Assembly: GCA_964601895.1 (NCBI GenBank)
Contig: CAZROT010000002.1
Location: 62,001-126,000, forward strand
Direction: 5' to 3'
Origin: CAZROT01 sp964601895
GTDB taxonomy: Bacteria; Pseudomonadota; Gammaproteobacteria; Enterobacterales; Enterobacteriaceae
DNA: 64,000 nt
Positions 52,583-62,123 of the stretch are shown here, in pieces. The translations under genes and the position numbers were made by a program. Under the pieces are notes generated by a model. It did no database searches. It was not told the origin of the DNA and saw nothing but the letters and a program-made list of their open reading frames with translations. The number at the start of each line of letters is the position of its first letter. Positions within the stretch are counted from its first letter, which is position 1.

Positions 52583-53782
52583 ATGGAAGAAGAGGTCCTG
52601 TTAACGCAGCCCGTTTTTGTCAGTCAATTCCGCTGCACAGGCGCAGCCTGTCCCGATAGCTGTTGTAACGTCGTGAATGTTCTACCTGGCAGTGAAGACA
52701 GTGAGACTACCCAGCCAGCTGCGGAAGATCTGGCAATGCTGAATAAGCGTGATGATGAGTGGGCACAGATAAAAATTGATGCTCAGGAAACCTGCACGTT
52801 TGTGGCAGAAGCGAGCCTGTGTCCCATTCATAAAAAACCCGACCCTGATGCACTGCGCCAGAGCGGCACCATCTATCCTTACGTGGTTAACTTCAGTTCC
52901 GCTACGGAAGAACAGCACAGTGTACACCTGTCCTGCCCGGAGGCTGTGCGTCTCCTGCTGCTCAATGCCGATGCAATGAAACTGGTCGACACCAGGGTAA
53001 CGCGCCCGCAGGATAGTCAGCAGCTGGTGGTGAATGAAGAAGCACGGCTTATCAATCTTTTTTGTACCTATTTATTGCTGATTGAAGAAAAGCAGGTAGA
53101 AACCAGTCTGTATGCCATGCTGACCTTTTTACTGGCGGTACAAAAAACCATCATGGCGGGTAGTGCTCTGCAAAATCTGCAACAGCTGACAGAAAACTAT
53201 GAAGCGCTGGTAAAGCAGATGCTTGCCGGTGAGACACAACGTCAACTGCATGCCATTAAGCCGAATAACCAGTTTCAATGGGAATTACTGAGCTGGATGC
53301 AGAATTTCATACGTCTGCAGAATCTGCCACGGGGCGGCGTTATGAAAGATAATTATCTCAATCCCTTGAATGAGTTGATGAATCTGAGCGGTAATTACCT
53401 TAATGACACTGATCGTAGTAGCTATATTGAGCATCTGCGCCATGCATGGTCAGATAAGGTCAGGCCCTGGCTTGCCATCCATCCACATGTCCTGCGTAAT
53501 TACCTGTTGTACCGCTGTTATCATGATATTTTTCCCTGCCATCCAAAACTGTCACCGTTGCAGGTATTTTATCTGTTAGCAGTGGATGTCTTTTTTATCA
53601 AGTCAGTAATTGCGGCTAAAGTGGTGCGTACGGGCAGTGTGGATATCAATGATTTTATTAATGTAATTTATGGTTTTCATGTCGTGAAGCACCACAGTAA
53701 AGAATTCGAAGACATGATGATAGCGAAGATAAATGTCATAAAACGTAATGATGATGTATCGTCATTACTGTTACTGCTATAG
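52583..53782 (+). CDS. fliB: Flagellin lysine N-methylase FliB
   Basis: This 399-residue protein matches FliB (about 400), which methylates lysines of flagellin. The N-terminal cysteine cluster (FRCTGAACPDSCC, Cys18, 23, 27 and 28) and the later CTFVAEASLCPI pair are present, as is HLSCPEAVRLLLL. The usual third cysteine motif (TC followed by FPR or YPR) appears as SGTIYPY, with Gly95 in place of the Cys. The place between fliC and fliA is as in Salmonella. AGGAATAA-type spacing upstream of the ATG is ordinary. Confidence 0.87.
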   Translation: MEEEVLLTQPVFVSQFRCTGAACPDSCCNVVNVLPGSEDSETTQPAAEDLAMLNKRDDEWAQIKIDAQETCTFVAEASLCPIHKKPDPDALRQSGTIYPYVVNFSSATEEQHSVHLSCPEAVRLLLLNADAMKLVDTRVTRPQDSQQLVVNEEARLINLFCTYLLLIEEKQVETSLYAMLTFLLAVQKTIMAGSALQNLQQLTENYEALVKQMLAGETQRQLHAIKPNNQFQWELLSWMQNFIRLQNLPRGGVMKDNYLNPLNELMNLSGNYLNDTDRSSYIEHLRHAWSDKVRPWLAIHPHVLRNYLLYRCYHDIFPCHPKLSPLQVFYLLAVDVFFIKSVIAAKVVRTGSVDINDFINVIYGFHVVKHHSKEFEDMMIAKINVIKRNDDVSSLLLLL

Positions 53783-53895
53783 CTATCGAAAGAAAAACGC
53801 ATTTTTTCTGCGCCTGTTTCACGGATGGGTGTTTGTACCGGGTCAGATAATGACAGGGACGTTTTTATCCACTATCCACAGGTATCAGGGTTATA

Positions 53896-54615
53896 GTGAG
53901 CGATTTGTATAACGCCGACGGCGTGATGGACAAGGATTCTCTGTGGAAACGTTATGTTCCTCTGGTGCGGCATGAGGCCCTACGTCTGCAGGTAAGATTG
54001 CCGGGTAGCGTCGAACTGGATGATTTACTCCAGGCAGGTGGCCTCGGGTTACTGGATGCCATAGAGCGCTTTGATGCCAGCCAGGGTGCAGCGTTCAGTA
54101 CTTATGCAGTACAGCGTATCCGCGGTGCCATGCTTGATGAACTGCGTAGTCGTGACTGGGCGCCGCGTACCGTACGGCGTCAGGCACGGGAAGTCACGCA
54201 AGCCCTGCAGCAGCTGGAACAACAGCTTACGCGTCCTCCCGAAGAAAGGGAAGTCGCCAGGGCCATGGGAATCAGCCTCGAAGAGTACCGCCAGATTCTG
54301 CTGGATACCAACAATAGCCAGCTGTTTTCTTATGATGAATGGTGTGAAGAGCACGGTGACAGCGCAGGTACAAGTGACATTCAGAATGAATTCAATCCTC
54401 TCCAGTTACTGCTGACGGGCAATCTGCGTGACAGAGTCATTGCAGCGATAGACGCCTTACCTGAACGGGAAAAAATGATACTGCAGCTATATTATCGTGA
54501 AGAGCTTAACTTAAAGGAGATAGGTGCAGTACTGGATGTAGGTGAATCCCGTGTCAGCCAGCTCCACAGTCAGGCAATTAAGCGCCTGCGTGCCAGACTG
54601 CAGTCAGATCTTTGA
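53896..54615 (+). CDS. fliA: Flagellar sigma factor 28, FliA
   Basis: This protein has 239 residues, exactly the family length. Region 2 has QAGGLGLLDAIERFDASQGA and FSTYAVQRIRGAMLDELRSR; region 4 has LPEREKMILQLYYREELNLK and GESRVSQLHSQAIKRLRARL. It directs transcription from the sigma-28 promoters found in this window. The start is GTG at 53896. fliZ, which normally follows, is not present. Confidence 0.97.
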   Translation: MSDLYNADGVMDKDSLWKRYVPLVRHEALRLQVRLPGSVELDDLLQAGGLGLLDAIERFDASQGAAFSTYAVQRIRGAMLDELRSRDWAPRTVRRQAREVTQALQQLEQQLTRPPEEREVARAMGISLEEYRQILLDTNNSQLFSYDEWCEEHGDSAGTSDIQNEFNPLQLLLTGNLRDRVIAAIDALPEREKMILQLYYREELNLKEIGAVLDVGESRVSQLHSQAIKRLRARLQSDL

Positions 54616-55021
54616 TGACCTTAACATCGTAGCGCATGGTTAACACCCTTTTGGTAATATAAAAACATGATCTATGTCCTTGCGCTATCTACGCGGATAA
54701 ACTATCTGCCATAGCGATTTAATCCATTGCACACTCACTGGTTGCTCAATATAATCGCCTGTTGTCATCACTCTGTTTAGCCCATAACCTGTGTTTGTCG
54801 GTGCTTAGTCATTGAGAGAGGATTCATGGAAAATTTCCTGGCATTGTTACTGTCACATGACAGGCAACCTGTTGCTTTGTCTTCTGGCGCCTGTCACCCC
54901 CCCTCAGGCTATCAATCATGCTGTCTCTCTCGTAATCAATTTAGTGTAGCCTTGTTTTTTTTTCATCAATTTAGCGGTAAGTGGGTGGTTAATTACCCAT
55001 CAGAGGTGATGGAGTTGTCCT
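54616..55021 (+). other. Intergenic region between fliA and arnC (arnB and fliZ missing)
   Basis: About 400 bases lie between the flagellar and arn blocks. I see no remnant of fliZ or of the arnB aminotransferase that normally heads the arn operon. An open frame at 54826-55035 (69 codons, preceded by GAGAGGA) overlaps the arnC start but resembles nothing known. The promoter of arnC must lie here; PmrA or PhoP boxes could not be confirmed. Confidence 0.6.
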
Positions 55022-56005
55022 GTGTCAGCGATTAATACTATTCAAAAAATCTCAGTAGTTATTCCAGTCTACAACGAACAGGAAAGCCTGCCTGCACTTA
55101 TCGAACGTACAGAGGCAGCCTGTATGACGCTGAAGGAGAAATATGAAATTATTCTGGTGGATGACGGTAGTGAAGATAATACACCGCACATACTGACTGC
55201 CGCTGCGCTTTCACGAAAAAACACTATTATTGCTGTCCTGTTGAACCGCAATTATGGCCAGCATGCGGCTATTATGGCAGGCTTCAATCAGGTGACAGGT
55301 GATCTGGTGATAACTCTGGATGCAGATTTACAGAATCCACCGGAAGAAATTCCTCGCCTGGTTGATGCCGCACAGGAAGGTTTTGATGTCGTAGGAACGA
55401 TTCGTGTCAGACGCCAGGATTCCCTGTTTCGCCGCATGGCATCGCGTATGGTGAATAGCATGATTCAGAAAGTCACCGGTAAGGTAATGAATGACTATGG
55501 CTGTATGTTGCGTGCCTATCGGCGCCATATTGTGCAGGCGATGCTGGAATGCCATGAACGCAGTACGTTTATTCCTGTACTGGCCAACATATTTGCCAGA
55601 AGTATTAAAGAAATTGAAGTTGGCCATGTCGGACGGGAATTTGGTGAATCAAAATATAGTCTGCTGAGCCTTATCAACCTGATGTACGATTTGCTTACCT
55701 GTCTGACAACTGCACCATTACGCCTGCTCAGTGTTGTTGGCAGTATTATTGCCTTCAGTGGTTTTATCCTTGCGGTGATATTGATGAGTTTGCGTTTTAT
55801 ACTGGGCCCAGCCTGGGCAGCAGAAGGTGTGTTTACCCTGTTTTCCCTGCTTTTTATGTTTATTGGCGCACAGTTTGTCGGTATGGGGCTCCTTGGCGAA
55901 TATATCGGGCGTATTTATGACGATGTACGTGCCAGACCGCGCTATTTTGTTCAACAGGTGGTCAGGGCATCACAGAATGCGGATGACAGAAAGGAAAAGA
56001 TGTGA
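55022..56005 (+). CDS. arnC: Undecaprenyl-phosphate Ara4FN transferase ArnC
   Basis: This 327-residue inner-membrane glycosyltransferase (GT2) matches ArnC (322). It moves 4-formamido-L-arabinose from UDP to undecaprenyl phosphate. The catalytic domain shows SVVIPVYNEQESLPALIERT, ILVDDGSEDNT and LDADLQNPPEEIP. Two C-terminal membrane helices follow (about 235-258 and 270-292). The start is GTG with GGAG upstream. It is the first gene of the operon here, because arnB is absent. Confidence 0.96.
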   Translation: MSAINTIQKISVVIPVYNEQESLPALIERTEAACMTLKEKYEIILVDDGSEDNTPHILTAAALSRKNTIIAVLLNRNYGQHAAIMAGFNQVTGDLVITLDADLQNPPEEIPRLVDAAQEGFDVVGTIRVRRQDSLFRRMASRMVNSMIQKVTGKVMNDYGCMLRAYRRHIVQAMLECHERSTFIPVLANIFARSIKEIEVGHVGREFGESKYSLLSLINLMYDLLTCLTTAPLRLLSVVGSIIAFSGFILAVILMSLRFILGPAWAAEGVFTLFSLLFMFIGAQFVGMGLLGEYIGRIYDDVRARPRYFVQQVVRASQNADDRKEKM

Positions 56006-58020
56006 AAGCGATTATATTTGCCTACCATGATATAGGCTGTGTGGGTTTAAAAGCAGTAGTTGCCGCAGGTTATCAGATTCAGGCGGTGTTTACTCACAGT
56101 GACAGGGCGGGTGAAAATCCGTTTTTTGCTTCTGTGGCAAGGCAGGCTGCTGATTTAGAACTTCCTGTTTTTGCTCCTGAAGATGTTAATCATCCACTAT
56201 GGTTGCAACGTATTGCTGATTTAAAGCCCGATATCATTTTTTCCTTTTATTACCGTCAGTTGTTAAGCCGGGAAATTCTTGCACTACCTGCCAGGGGAGC
56301 ATTTAACTTACATGGCTCGCTGTTGCCACGTTATCGTGGTTGTGCGCCTGTTAACTGGGTGTTGATTCATGGTGAGCAGGAAACCGGAGTCAGTTTACAT
56401 AAAATGATACAAAAGCCTGATGCTGGTGATATTTTGGGCCAGGCGCGTGTTGCGATTACGCCGACCGATACAGCACTGACTTTGCACCGTAAACTCTGTA
56501 GTGCAGCTGAAGGACTGCTGAAGGAGTTGTTACCCCGACTGAAAGAAAATGAGCTTGTGGCACAGCCACAGAATGAAGCCCAGGCCAGTTATTTTGGTCG
56601 TCGCTGCGCAGCAGATGGTGAAATTAACTGGTCACAGTCTGCCACTGCCATCAACAATCTGGTGCGCGCGCTCACCGATCCCTGGCCGGGTGCCTTTACC
56701 TGGCATGGCATGCAGAAACTGACCATCTGGCGTGCCCGTCCTGTGAATATAACGGCGAGCCAAGCGCCGGGAACTGTGCTGTCTACCGATCCGTTGCGTA
56801 TTGCCTGTGGGGAAGGAGCGCTGGAAGTGATTACCGGACAGTGGGAATCCAGCCTGTATCTGCAGGCAGCGCAATTGGTTGCGGAAGTGGGTATGGTTCC
56901 AGGTATTCATCTGGGTAACAGGACAAGAATAACGCCGGTACGCCGCATTCGGGTATTAATACTGGGTGTGAATGGATTTATTGGTAATCACCTTACCGAG
57001 CGTTTATTGCGCGAAGATCATTATGAAGTCTATGGCATGGATATTGGCTCTGATGCCATCAGTCGCTTTATTGGTAATCCGCATTTTCATTTTGTCGAAG
57101 GTGATATCAGTATTCATTCCGAATGGATTGAATATCACATCAAAAAATGCGACATCGTGTTGCCACTGGTGGCTATTGCCACACCGGTTGAATATACCCG
57201 TAATCCACTGCGAGTATTTCAGCTGGATTTTGAAGAAAACTTAAAGATTGTCCGCTACTGCGTTAAATATAATAAACGCATTATCTTCCCTTCAACATCT
57301 GAAGTATACGGCATGTGCGATGACAGAGAATTCGATGAAGATAATTCACGACTGATTGTCGGGCCGGTTCATAAGCAGCGCTGGATTTATTCCGTATCTA
57401 AACAACTGCTGGATAGAGTTATCTGGGCGTACGGTATGCAGGAAGGCCTGAAATTTACGCTATTTCGTCCGTTTAACTGGATGGGACCGAGGCTGGATAA
57501 CCTGGATGCTGCGCGTATTGGTAGTTCAAGAGTAATCACTCAGCTCATCTTAAATCTGGTAGAAGGGTCACCGATAAAACTGGTGGATGGCGGTGAGCAG
57601 AAACGTTGTTTTACTGATATTAATGATGGTATTGAAGCGTTATTTCTCATTATTGAAAATCGCAATGGCCTGGCAGATGGTCAGATTATTAATATTGGTA
57701 ATCCACATAATGAAGCGAGTATTCGTGCTCTGGCAGAAATGTTATTGCGCAGTTTTGACAGCCATCCCTTGCGCCAGCATTTTCCGCCTTTTGCCGGTAT
57801 TAAAGTGGTGGAAAGCAGTGTTTATTATGGTAAAGGTTATCAGGATGTTGAATACCGTACCCCCAGCATTAAAAATGCTGCCCGGCTGTTAAACTGGAAA
57901 CCCAGTGTCGACATGGAGCACACGGTTGCCGCCACACTGGATTTTTTCCTGCGTACTGCAGTGAAGGAAAAACACCAGGATAGCATTGATGGTAAAGAGC
58001 AGGATGGCTCTGCGCGATGA
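56002..58020 (+). CDS. arnA: Bifunctional UDP-Ara4N formyltransferase / UDP-GlcA decarboxylase ArnA
   Basis: This 672-residue protein matches ArnA (660). Residues 1 to about 304 are the 10-formyl-THF-dependent formyltransferase (NLHGSLLPRYRGCAPVNW near 100-117). The rest is the NAD-dependent oxidative decarboxylase (LGVNGFIGNHLTERLL, STSEVYG with Ser433-Glu434, Arg-rich C-terminus). Both enzymes of the L-Ara4N pathway are therefore encoded. The start is GTG overlapping the arnC stop. The C-terminal tail is about 12 residues longer than usual and charged. Confidence 0.97.
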   Translation: MKAIIFAYHDIGCVGLKAVVAAGYQIQAVFTHSDRAGENPFFASVARQAADLELPVFAPEDVNHPLWLQRIADLKPDIIFSFYYRQLLSREILALPARGAFNLHGSLLPRYRGCAPVNWVLIHGEQETGVSLHKMIQKPDAGDILGQARVAITPTDTALTLHRKLCSAAEGLLKELLPRLKENELVAQPQNEAQASYFGRRCAADGEINWSQSATAINNLVRALTDPWPGAFTWHGMQKLTIWRARPVNITASQAPGTVLSTDPLRIACGEGALEVITGQWESSLYLQAAQLVAEVGMVPGIHLGNRTRITPVRRIRVLILGVNGFIGNHLTERLLREDHYEVYGMDIGSDAISRFIGNPHFHFVEGDISIHSEWIEYHIKKCDIVLPLVAIATPVEYTRNPLRVFQLDFEENLKIVRYCVKYNKRIIFPSTSEVYGMCDDREFDEDNSRLIVGPVHKQRWIYSVSKQLLDRVIWAYGMQEGLKFTLFRPFNWMGPRLDNLDAARIGSSRVITQLILNLVEGSPIKLVDGGEQKRCFTDINDGIEALFLIIENRNGLADGQIINIGNPHNEASIRALAEMLLRSFDSHPLRQHFPPFAGIKVVESSVYYGKGYQDVEYRTPSIKNAARLLNWKPSVDMEHTVAATLDFFLRTAVKEKHQDSIDGKEQDGSAR

Positions 58021-58925
58021 AAAAAGTAGGTCTCAGGATTGACGTGGATACGTATCGAGGTACCCGATATGGTGTCCCGCGTTTACTTGATCTGTTGGCC
58101 AGACATGGCGTTATGGCGAGTTTTTTCTTCAGCACAGGTCCGGATAACATGGGACGTCATGTGTGGCGCCTGTTACGGCCGGATTTTCTGTGGAAAATGC
58201 TGCGTTCCAATGCGCCGGCACTCTATGGTTGGGATATTTTACTGGCGGGTACTGCCTGGCCTGGAAAACTTATCAGTCGCCACCTTGGAGAGCTGATGAA
58301 AAAAACGCTGCAGGCGGGTCATGAAACAGGTTTGCATGCCTGGGATCATCATGGCTGGCAGATGGGTATTGAACGCTGGTCTGAACAAACGCTGATACAG
58401 CAGATACAGCTGGGTATCAGTGCGCTGACAGAATCTATCGGTATGCCCGTGCACTGTTCTGCTGCACCGGGCTGGCGTGCCGATGAGCGGGTACTTGCTG
58501 TTAAAGAGAATTTTAATTTTTCCTGGAACAGTGATTGCCGCGGGACTGAGCCATTTTTGCCGTTACTACCTGACGGGCGCACAGGCTGTCCTCAGATACC
58601 CGTGACATTACCGACGTATGATGAAGTTGTAGGCAGTATTGTCAGTATGCGCGATTTTAATGATTACATTCTTGATGCCATGGAGCAGGATAACGGAGTT
58701 CCGGTTTATTGTATTCATGCTGAAGTGGAAGGCATTTCTGCTGCACCCCTTTTTGATGAGCTGTTGACAGGTGCAAGGCAGCGTGGCCTGCAATTTTGCC
58801 CATTAGGAGAGCTGTTGCCTGCAGATAGTAATGCCCTGCCGCATGGAACCGTTGTGCGTGCGCATATTGCCGGACGTGAGGGATGGCTGGGAAAGCAGTC
58901 AGGAGTGCATAAAAAACCGTTATGA
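58017..58925 (+). CDS. arnD: 4-formamido-L-arabinose deformylase ArnD
   Basis: This 302-residue polysaccharide-deacetylase-type enzyme matches ArnD (about 296-300). It removes the formyl group from undecaprenyl-phosphate-Ara4FN. The NodB motifs are RIDVDTYRGT (metal Asp) and GLHAWDHHGWQ (His ligands). Its ATG overlaps the arnA stop and its stop overlaps arnT. Confidence 0.96.
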   Translation: MKKVGLRIDVDTYRGTRYGVPRLLDLLARHGVMASFFFSTGPDNMGRHVWRLLRPDFLWKMLRSNAPALYGWDILLAGTAWPGKLISRHLGELMKKTLQAGHETGLHAWDHHGWQMGIERWSEQTLIQQIQLGISALTESIGMPVHCSAAPGWRADERVLAVKENFNFSWNSDCRGTEPFLPLLPDGRTGCPQIPVTLPTYDEVVGSIVSMRDFNDYILDAMEQDNGVPVYCIHAEVEGISAAPLFDELLTGARQRGLQFCPLGELLPADSNALPHGTVVRAHIAGREGWLGKQSGVHKKPL

Positions 58926-60610
58926 AAATAATCAATAATCGTTATGTTGTCCTGTTGTGCCTGTTTTTTTGTCTGACGTATCTGTTGCCTTTAAACAGCC
59001 GTCTGTTGTGGCAACCGGATGAAACCCGCTATGCAGAAATCAGTCGTGAGATGTTGCAGCGCGGTGACTGGCTGGTACCTGAACTTCTGGGAGTGCGTTA
59101 TTTCGAAAAACCGGTTGCCGGATATTGGGTAAATAACATCAGCCAGTGGTTGTTGGGAGACAGTAATTTTGCGGTGCGTTTTGGTGTCGTATTCTGTAGT
59201 TTACTGAGTGCCGCATTACTCTTCTGGCTGGCATTAAAGTTGTGGCATAACTGGCGTACGGCATGGATTGCCAGTCTGATTTATCTCTCTTCGTTGCTGG
59301 TATTTGGCACGGGCACCTATAGTGTCCTTGATCCCATGCTCGCGTTGTGGATGACGGCAGCGATGGCAGGCAGTTATTTCATGTTGAATCCGGGTAACGG
59401 GTTAAATAAAGTGACTGCTGCTGTATTGCTGGGTCTGGCCTGTGGTATGGGTTTTATGACCAAAGGTTTTCTGGCACTGGTTCTACCTGTGATTGCCTTA
59501 TTGCCCGTTGTCATCTGGCAGCGCAAGATAAAAGAATTGATTACCTTAGGCCCTGTTGCTATCGTTTCTGCGCTATTGTTAAGCGCTCCATGGGCATTGA
59601 CAATTGCGTCACGTGAACCCGATTTCTGGCGCTATTTTTTCTGGGTGGAGCATATTCAGCGCCTTGCGGCAGATAACGCTCAGCATAAAGCCCCGTTCTG
59701 GTATTATCTGCCTGTGCTCTGTGCGGCCACATTGCCATGGACTGGCTTCCTGCCAGGAGCCTTGACTCATGCCTGGCGCAGGCGTAGCGTACAGCCGGAG
59801 CTTTTTTTCCTGCTCAGTTGGGTACTGATGCCGTTGTTATTTTTTAGCATAGCAAAGGGTAAACTGCTGACCTATATATTGCCCTGCATGGCACCGCTGG
59901 CGTTACTGATAGCCGCCAGTGCCATCGATGCCGAGCGTACCGGCCAGACACGTCTGTTTAAAGCCAACAGTATCATTAATCTCGCTACAGGTAGCACCTG
60001 TATGCTGATTATTCTGTTAATGGCTTATGGCACAGCTATCCCTGACTTCGGTCGATATTTCACTGCAGTCTCACTGTTTTCACCCGCAGAAAACAGCAAA
60101 GTGATTATGGCGCTAACCACTTTTGCTTTCTGGGGGCTGGCAGGTTACTGGAGTGGCCGCAATGAATCACGTCACTGGCAATGGGCAGCGGTCTGTCCAT
60201 TGTTGCTGAGTCTGTTTATTGCCTGGATGCTGCCAGAAAAAATTATGGATAACAAACAACCACAGCATTTCATTCGTCATCATACTGCTTTGCTTGCGCA
60301 CAGCCGTTATGTGCTGGCTGATAATGTTGGTTTTGCCACAGGCCTGGCATGGGAGTTAAAGCGCAGTGATATCCTGATGATAGACGAAAGAGGTGAGCTG
60401 TCATATGGGCTTGACTATCCCGATGCCGCCGGGCGATTGATAGACAATTCTGCATTCCCTGCATGGCTGGTGCAGGCACGAACCCAGGGTGATGTTTCAG
60501 TGGTACTGCAACTCGATGAAGGTGAAACAATGCCAGGCTGGTTACCGGTGGCAGATGAGGTCAGGCATACGTTCCGCATGGCGCTGTTGTGGTACAAAAA
60601 ACAGCCATGA
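58922..60610 (+). CDS. arnT: Lipid A L-Ara4N transferase ArnT
   Basis: This 562-residue multi-spanning protein matches ArnT (550), which transfers L-Ara4N to lipid A in the periplasm and so lowers binding of polymyxin and other cationic peptides. The conserved first periplasmic loop (LWQPDETRYAEISREML, YFEKPVAGYW) carries the catalytic acidic residues. About twelve membrane segments follow. Confidence 0.96.
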   Translation: MKIINNRYVVLLCLFFCLTYLLPLNSRLLWQPDETRYAEISREMLQRGDWLVPELLGVRYFEKPVAGYWVNNISQWLLGDSNFAVRFGVVFCSLLSAALLFWLALKLWHNWRTAWIASLIYLSSLLVFGTGTYSVLDPMLALWMTAAMAGSYFMLNPGNGLNKVTAAVLLGLACGMGFMTKGFLALVLPVIALLPVVIWQRKIKELITLGPVAIVSALLLSAPWALTIASREPDFWRYFFWVEHIQRLAADNAQHKAPFWYYLPVLCAATLPWTGFLPGALTHAWRRRSVQPELFFLLSWVLMPLLFFSIAKGKLLTYILPCMAPLALLIAASAIDAERTGQTRLFKANSIINLATGSTCMLIILLMAYGTAIPDFGRYFTAVSLFSPAENSKVIMALTTFAFWGLAGYWSGRNESRHWQWAAVCPLLLSLFIAWMLPEKIMDNKQPQHFIRHHTALLAHSRYVLADNVGFATGLAWELKRSDILMIDERGELSYGLDYPDAAGRLIDNSAFPAWLVQARTQGDVSVVLQLDEGETMPGWLPVADEVRHTFRMALLWYKKQP

Positions 60611-60945
60611 ATAATTATCTGCTATTACTGATGGTTAATCTGTTGACCTGTGGTGGTCAGTTGTGTCAGAAGCAGGCTGCCCGTTGCTGGCAGCAGCAGT
60701 CACCTGTTGGTTATGGTGCGTTGCGCTGGATGTTGATGGCGCTCCTTTTGCTGGTGCTGGGCATGTTGTTCTGGCTGCGTCTGCTGCAATATTTACCGCT
60801 CAGTCAGGCGTACCCTATGTTGAGTCTTAATCTGGTTCTGGTCACAATCGGCTCACAATATTTCTTCAATGAAACTGTTGGATTGTGCTACTGGTTGGGC
60901 ATTGCCTGTATTATGTCGGGTATTTTTCTTATGAGTGTTTCCTGA
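60607..60945 (+). CDS. arnE: Undecaprenyl-phosphate-Ara4N flippase subunit ArnE
   Basis: This 112-residue SMR-type protein with four membrane helices matches ArnE (111). With ArnF it flips the lipid-linked sugar to the periplasmic face. ATG 60607 overlaps the arnT stop as ATGA, which decides the start. Confidence 0.93.
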   Translation: MNNYLLLLMVNLLTCGGQLCQKQAARCWQQQSPVGYGALRWMLMALLLLVLGMLFWLRLLQYLPLSQAYPMLSLNLVLVTIGSQYFFNETVGLCYWLGIACIMSGIFLMSVS

Positions 60946-61343
60946 TGACCGGGTGGCTCTTTGGAACAGGCAGCATGTTACTGGTGACAGTAGCTCAGCT
61001 TTTTATGAAGTGGGGAATGATGCATCTTCCCCTGTCATTACTGGATAATGTCTGGATGTCTGTTATCAATTATCCACTGGCGGTGCTGGCGGTTTTTTGT
61101 GGACTGCTGGGCTATGGTTTTTCCATGGTCTGCTGGCTGTTTGCACTGCGCTATCTGCCACTTAGCAGAGCTTATCCTCTGTTAAGTCTCAGCTATGTTA
61201 TGGTTTACCTGCTGGCATTATGGCTGCCATCATTTAATGAACAAACCAGTTTGCTGAGAACGGCGGGCGTGGTGATTATTCTGTTTGGTGTCGCTCTGAC
61301 CTGTTATAAAGCAGACAGTAAATCCGGTCCTGCAGAGCCATAA
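60945..61343 (+). CDS. arnF: Undecaprenyl-phosphate-Ara4N flippase subunit ArnF
   Basis: This 132-residue SMR-type protein with four membrane helices matches ArnF (128), the partner of ArnE. ALRYLPLSRAYPLLSLSYVM is the conserved EmrE-like segment. The ATG at 60945 overlaps the arnE stop (TGATG). It is the last arn gene. Confidence 0.93.
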   Translation: MTGWLFGTGSMLLVTVAQLFMKWGMMHLPLSLLDNVWMSVINYPLAVLAVFCGLLGYGFSMVCWLFALRYLPLSRAYPLLSLSYVMVYLLALWLPSFNEQTSLLRTAGVVIILFGVALTCYKADSKSGPAEP

Positions 61344-61516
61344 TAAAATCTGGTGCATCCGCATGTTAATCAGAAAATGCGGCATGTTTCAGCAGCCTGT
61401 TAAGGATAGCATCGGAGTAACTGTTATATCTGTCAGGATAAATTCAAATTTTGCTGGTACTGGTTTTGTGTCACTTTATTTTGCGAATATCTTCTGGAGA
61501 GAGGGCATTGACTGTT

Positions 61517-61993
61517 GTGATAATGCAGCGCCTTATGTGGCCGCCAATAGCATTCATCTGTTTCATTCTCAGTGGTTGTGGTGGTCATTCAGTACCACCG
61601 AAAGGTCATCTTACTCATTCTCATCGGGTAGTCGTTCAGTTAAAAGAACAGCTTAAACAATGGCAGGGTACACCGTATCGTGATGGCGGTTCAGACAGGC
61701 ATGGCATAGATTGTTCTGGTTTCGTCTGGCGCACTTTTCGTGATCGTTTCGATATACCATTACCGCGCACAACATCAGCACAGACTGAGCTTGGTACCAG
61801 CGTCGCCCGTGACAGGCTGATGCCAGGTGATCTGGTTTTTTTTAAAACGGGAAGAGGTAAAAGAGGGTTACATGTAGGTATTTATCATACGGATGATAAG
61901 TTTATTCATGCTTCTACCAGCCGTGGAGTTACCCGTTCTTCGCTCAATAATGTTTACTGGAAAAAAACTTACTGGCAGGCCAGACGGATTTAG
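61517..61993 (+). CDS. nlpC: NlpC/P60 lipoprotein peptidase NlpC
   Basis: This protein of about 158 residues matches E. coli NlpC (154). A lipoprotein signal ends in LSGC. The NlpC/P60 domain has the catalytic Cys in GIDCSGFVWRTFRDRFDIPLP split at family positions, LMPGDLVFFKTG, and the His in LHVGIYHTDDKFIHASTS. It is expected to cleave peptidoglycan stem peptides from the outer-membrane side. I chose GTG 61517 because GGAGAGAGGG stands about 10 bases upstream; ATG 61523 is the alternative. Nearness of nlpC and aroH also occurs in E. coli. Confidence 0.94.
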   Translation: MIMQRLMWPPIAFICFILSGCGGHSVPPKGHLTHSHRVVVQLKEQLKQWQGTPYRDGGSDRHGIDCSGFVWRTFRDRFDIPLPRTTSAQTELGTSVARDRLMPGDLVFFKTGRGKRGLHVGIYHTDDKFIHASTSRGVTRSSLNNVYWKKTYWQARRI

Positions 61994-62123
61994 CAACCAA
62001 GGCAGGCAAGCGGCTCTGCTACTCACAACAAACCTGATTGCCTGCAACGATTTATTATCACAACACTACTCTGGCGCTGATGTTAAACCATTATCTGTTT
62101 AATTCGTTGATAAATAATGTTCA

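Noticed and set aside
54774..54797. Two TGTTT(A/G) hexamers upstream of arnC as a PhoP box.
   Set aside because: They are 18 bases apart from start to start, while PhoP half-sites are spaced 11 bases.
54826..55035. A 69-codon frame ahead of arnC as an arnB remnant or leader peptide.
   Set aside because: No similarity to ArnB, overlaps arnC in another frame, and has no conserved feature apart from a fair ribosome-binding site.
62002..62045. Inverted repeat GCAGGCAA / TTGCCTGC after nlpC as a terminator.
   Set aside because: The loop is 28 bases and no T run follows, so support is too weak.
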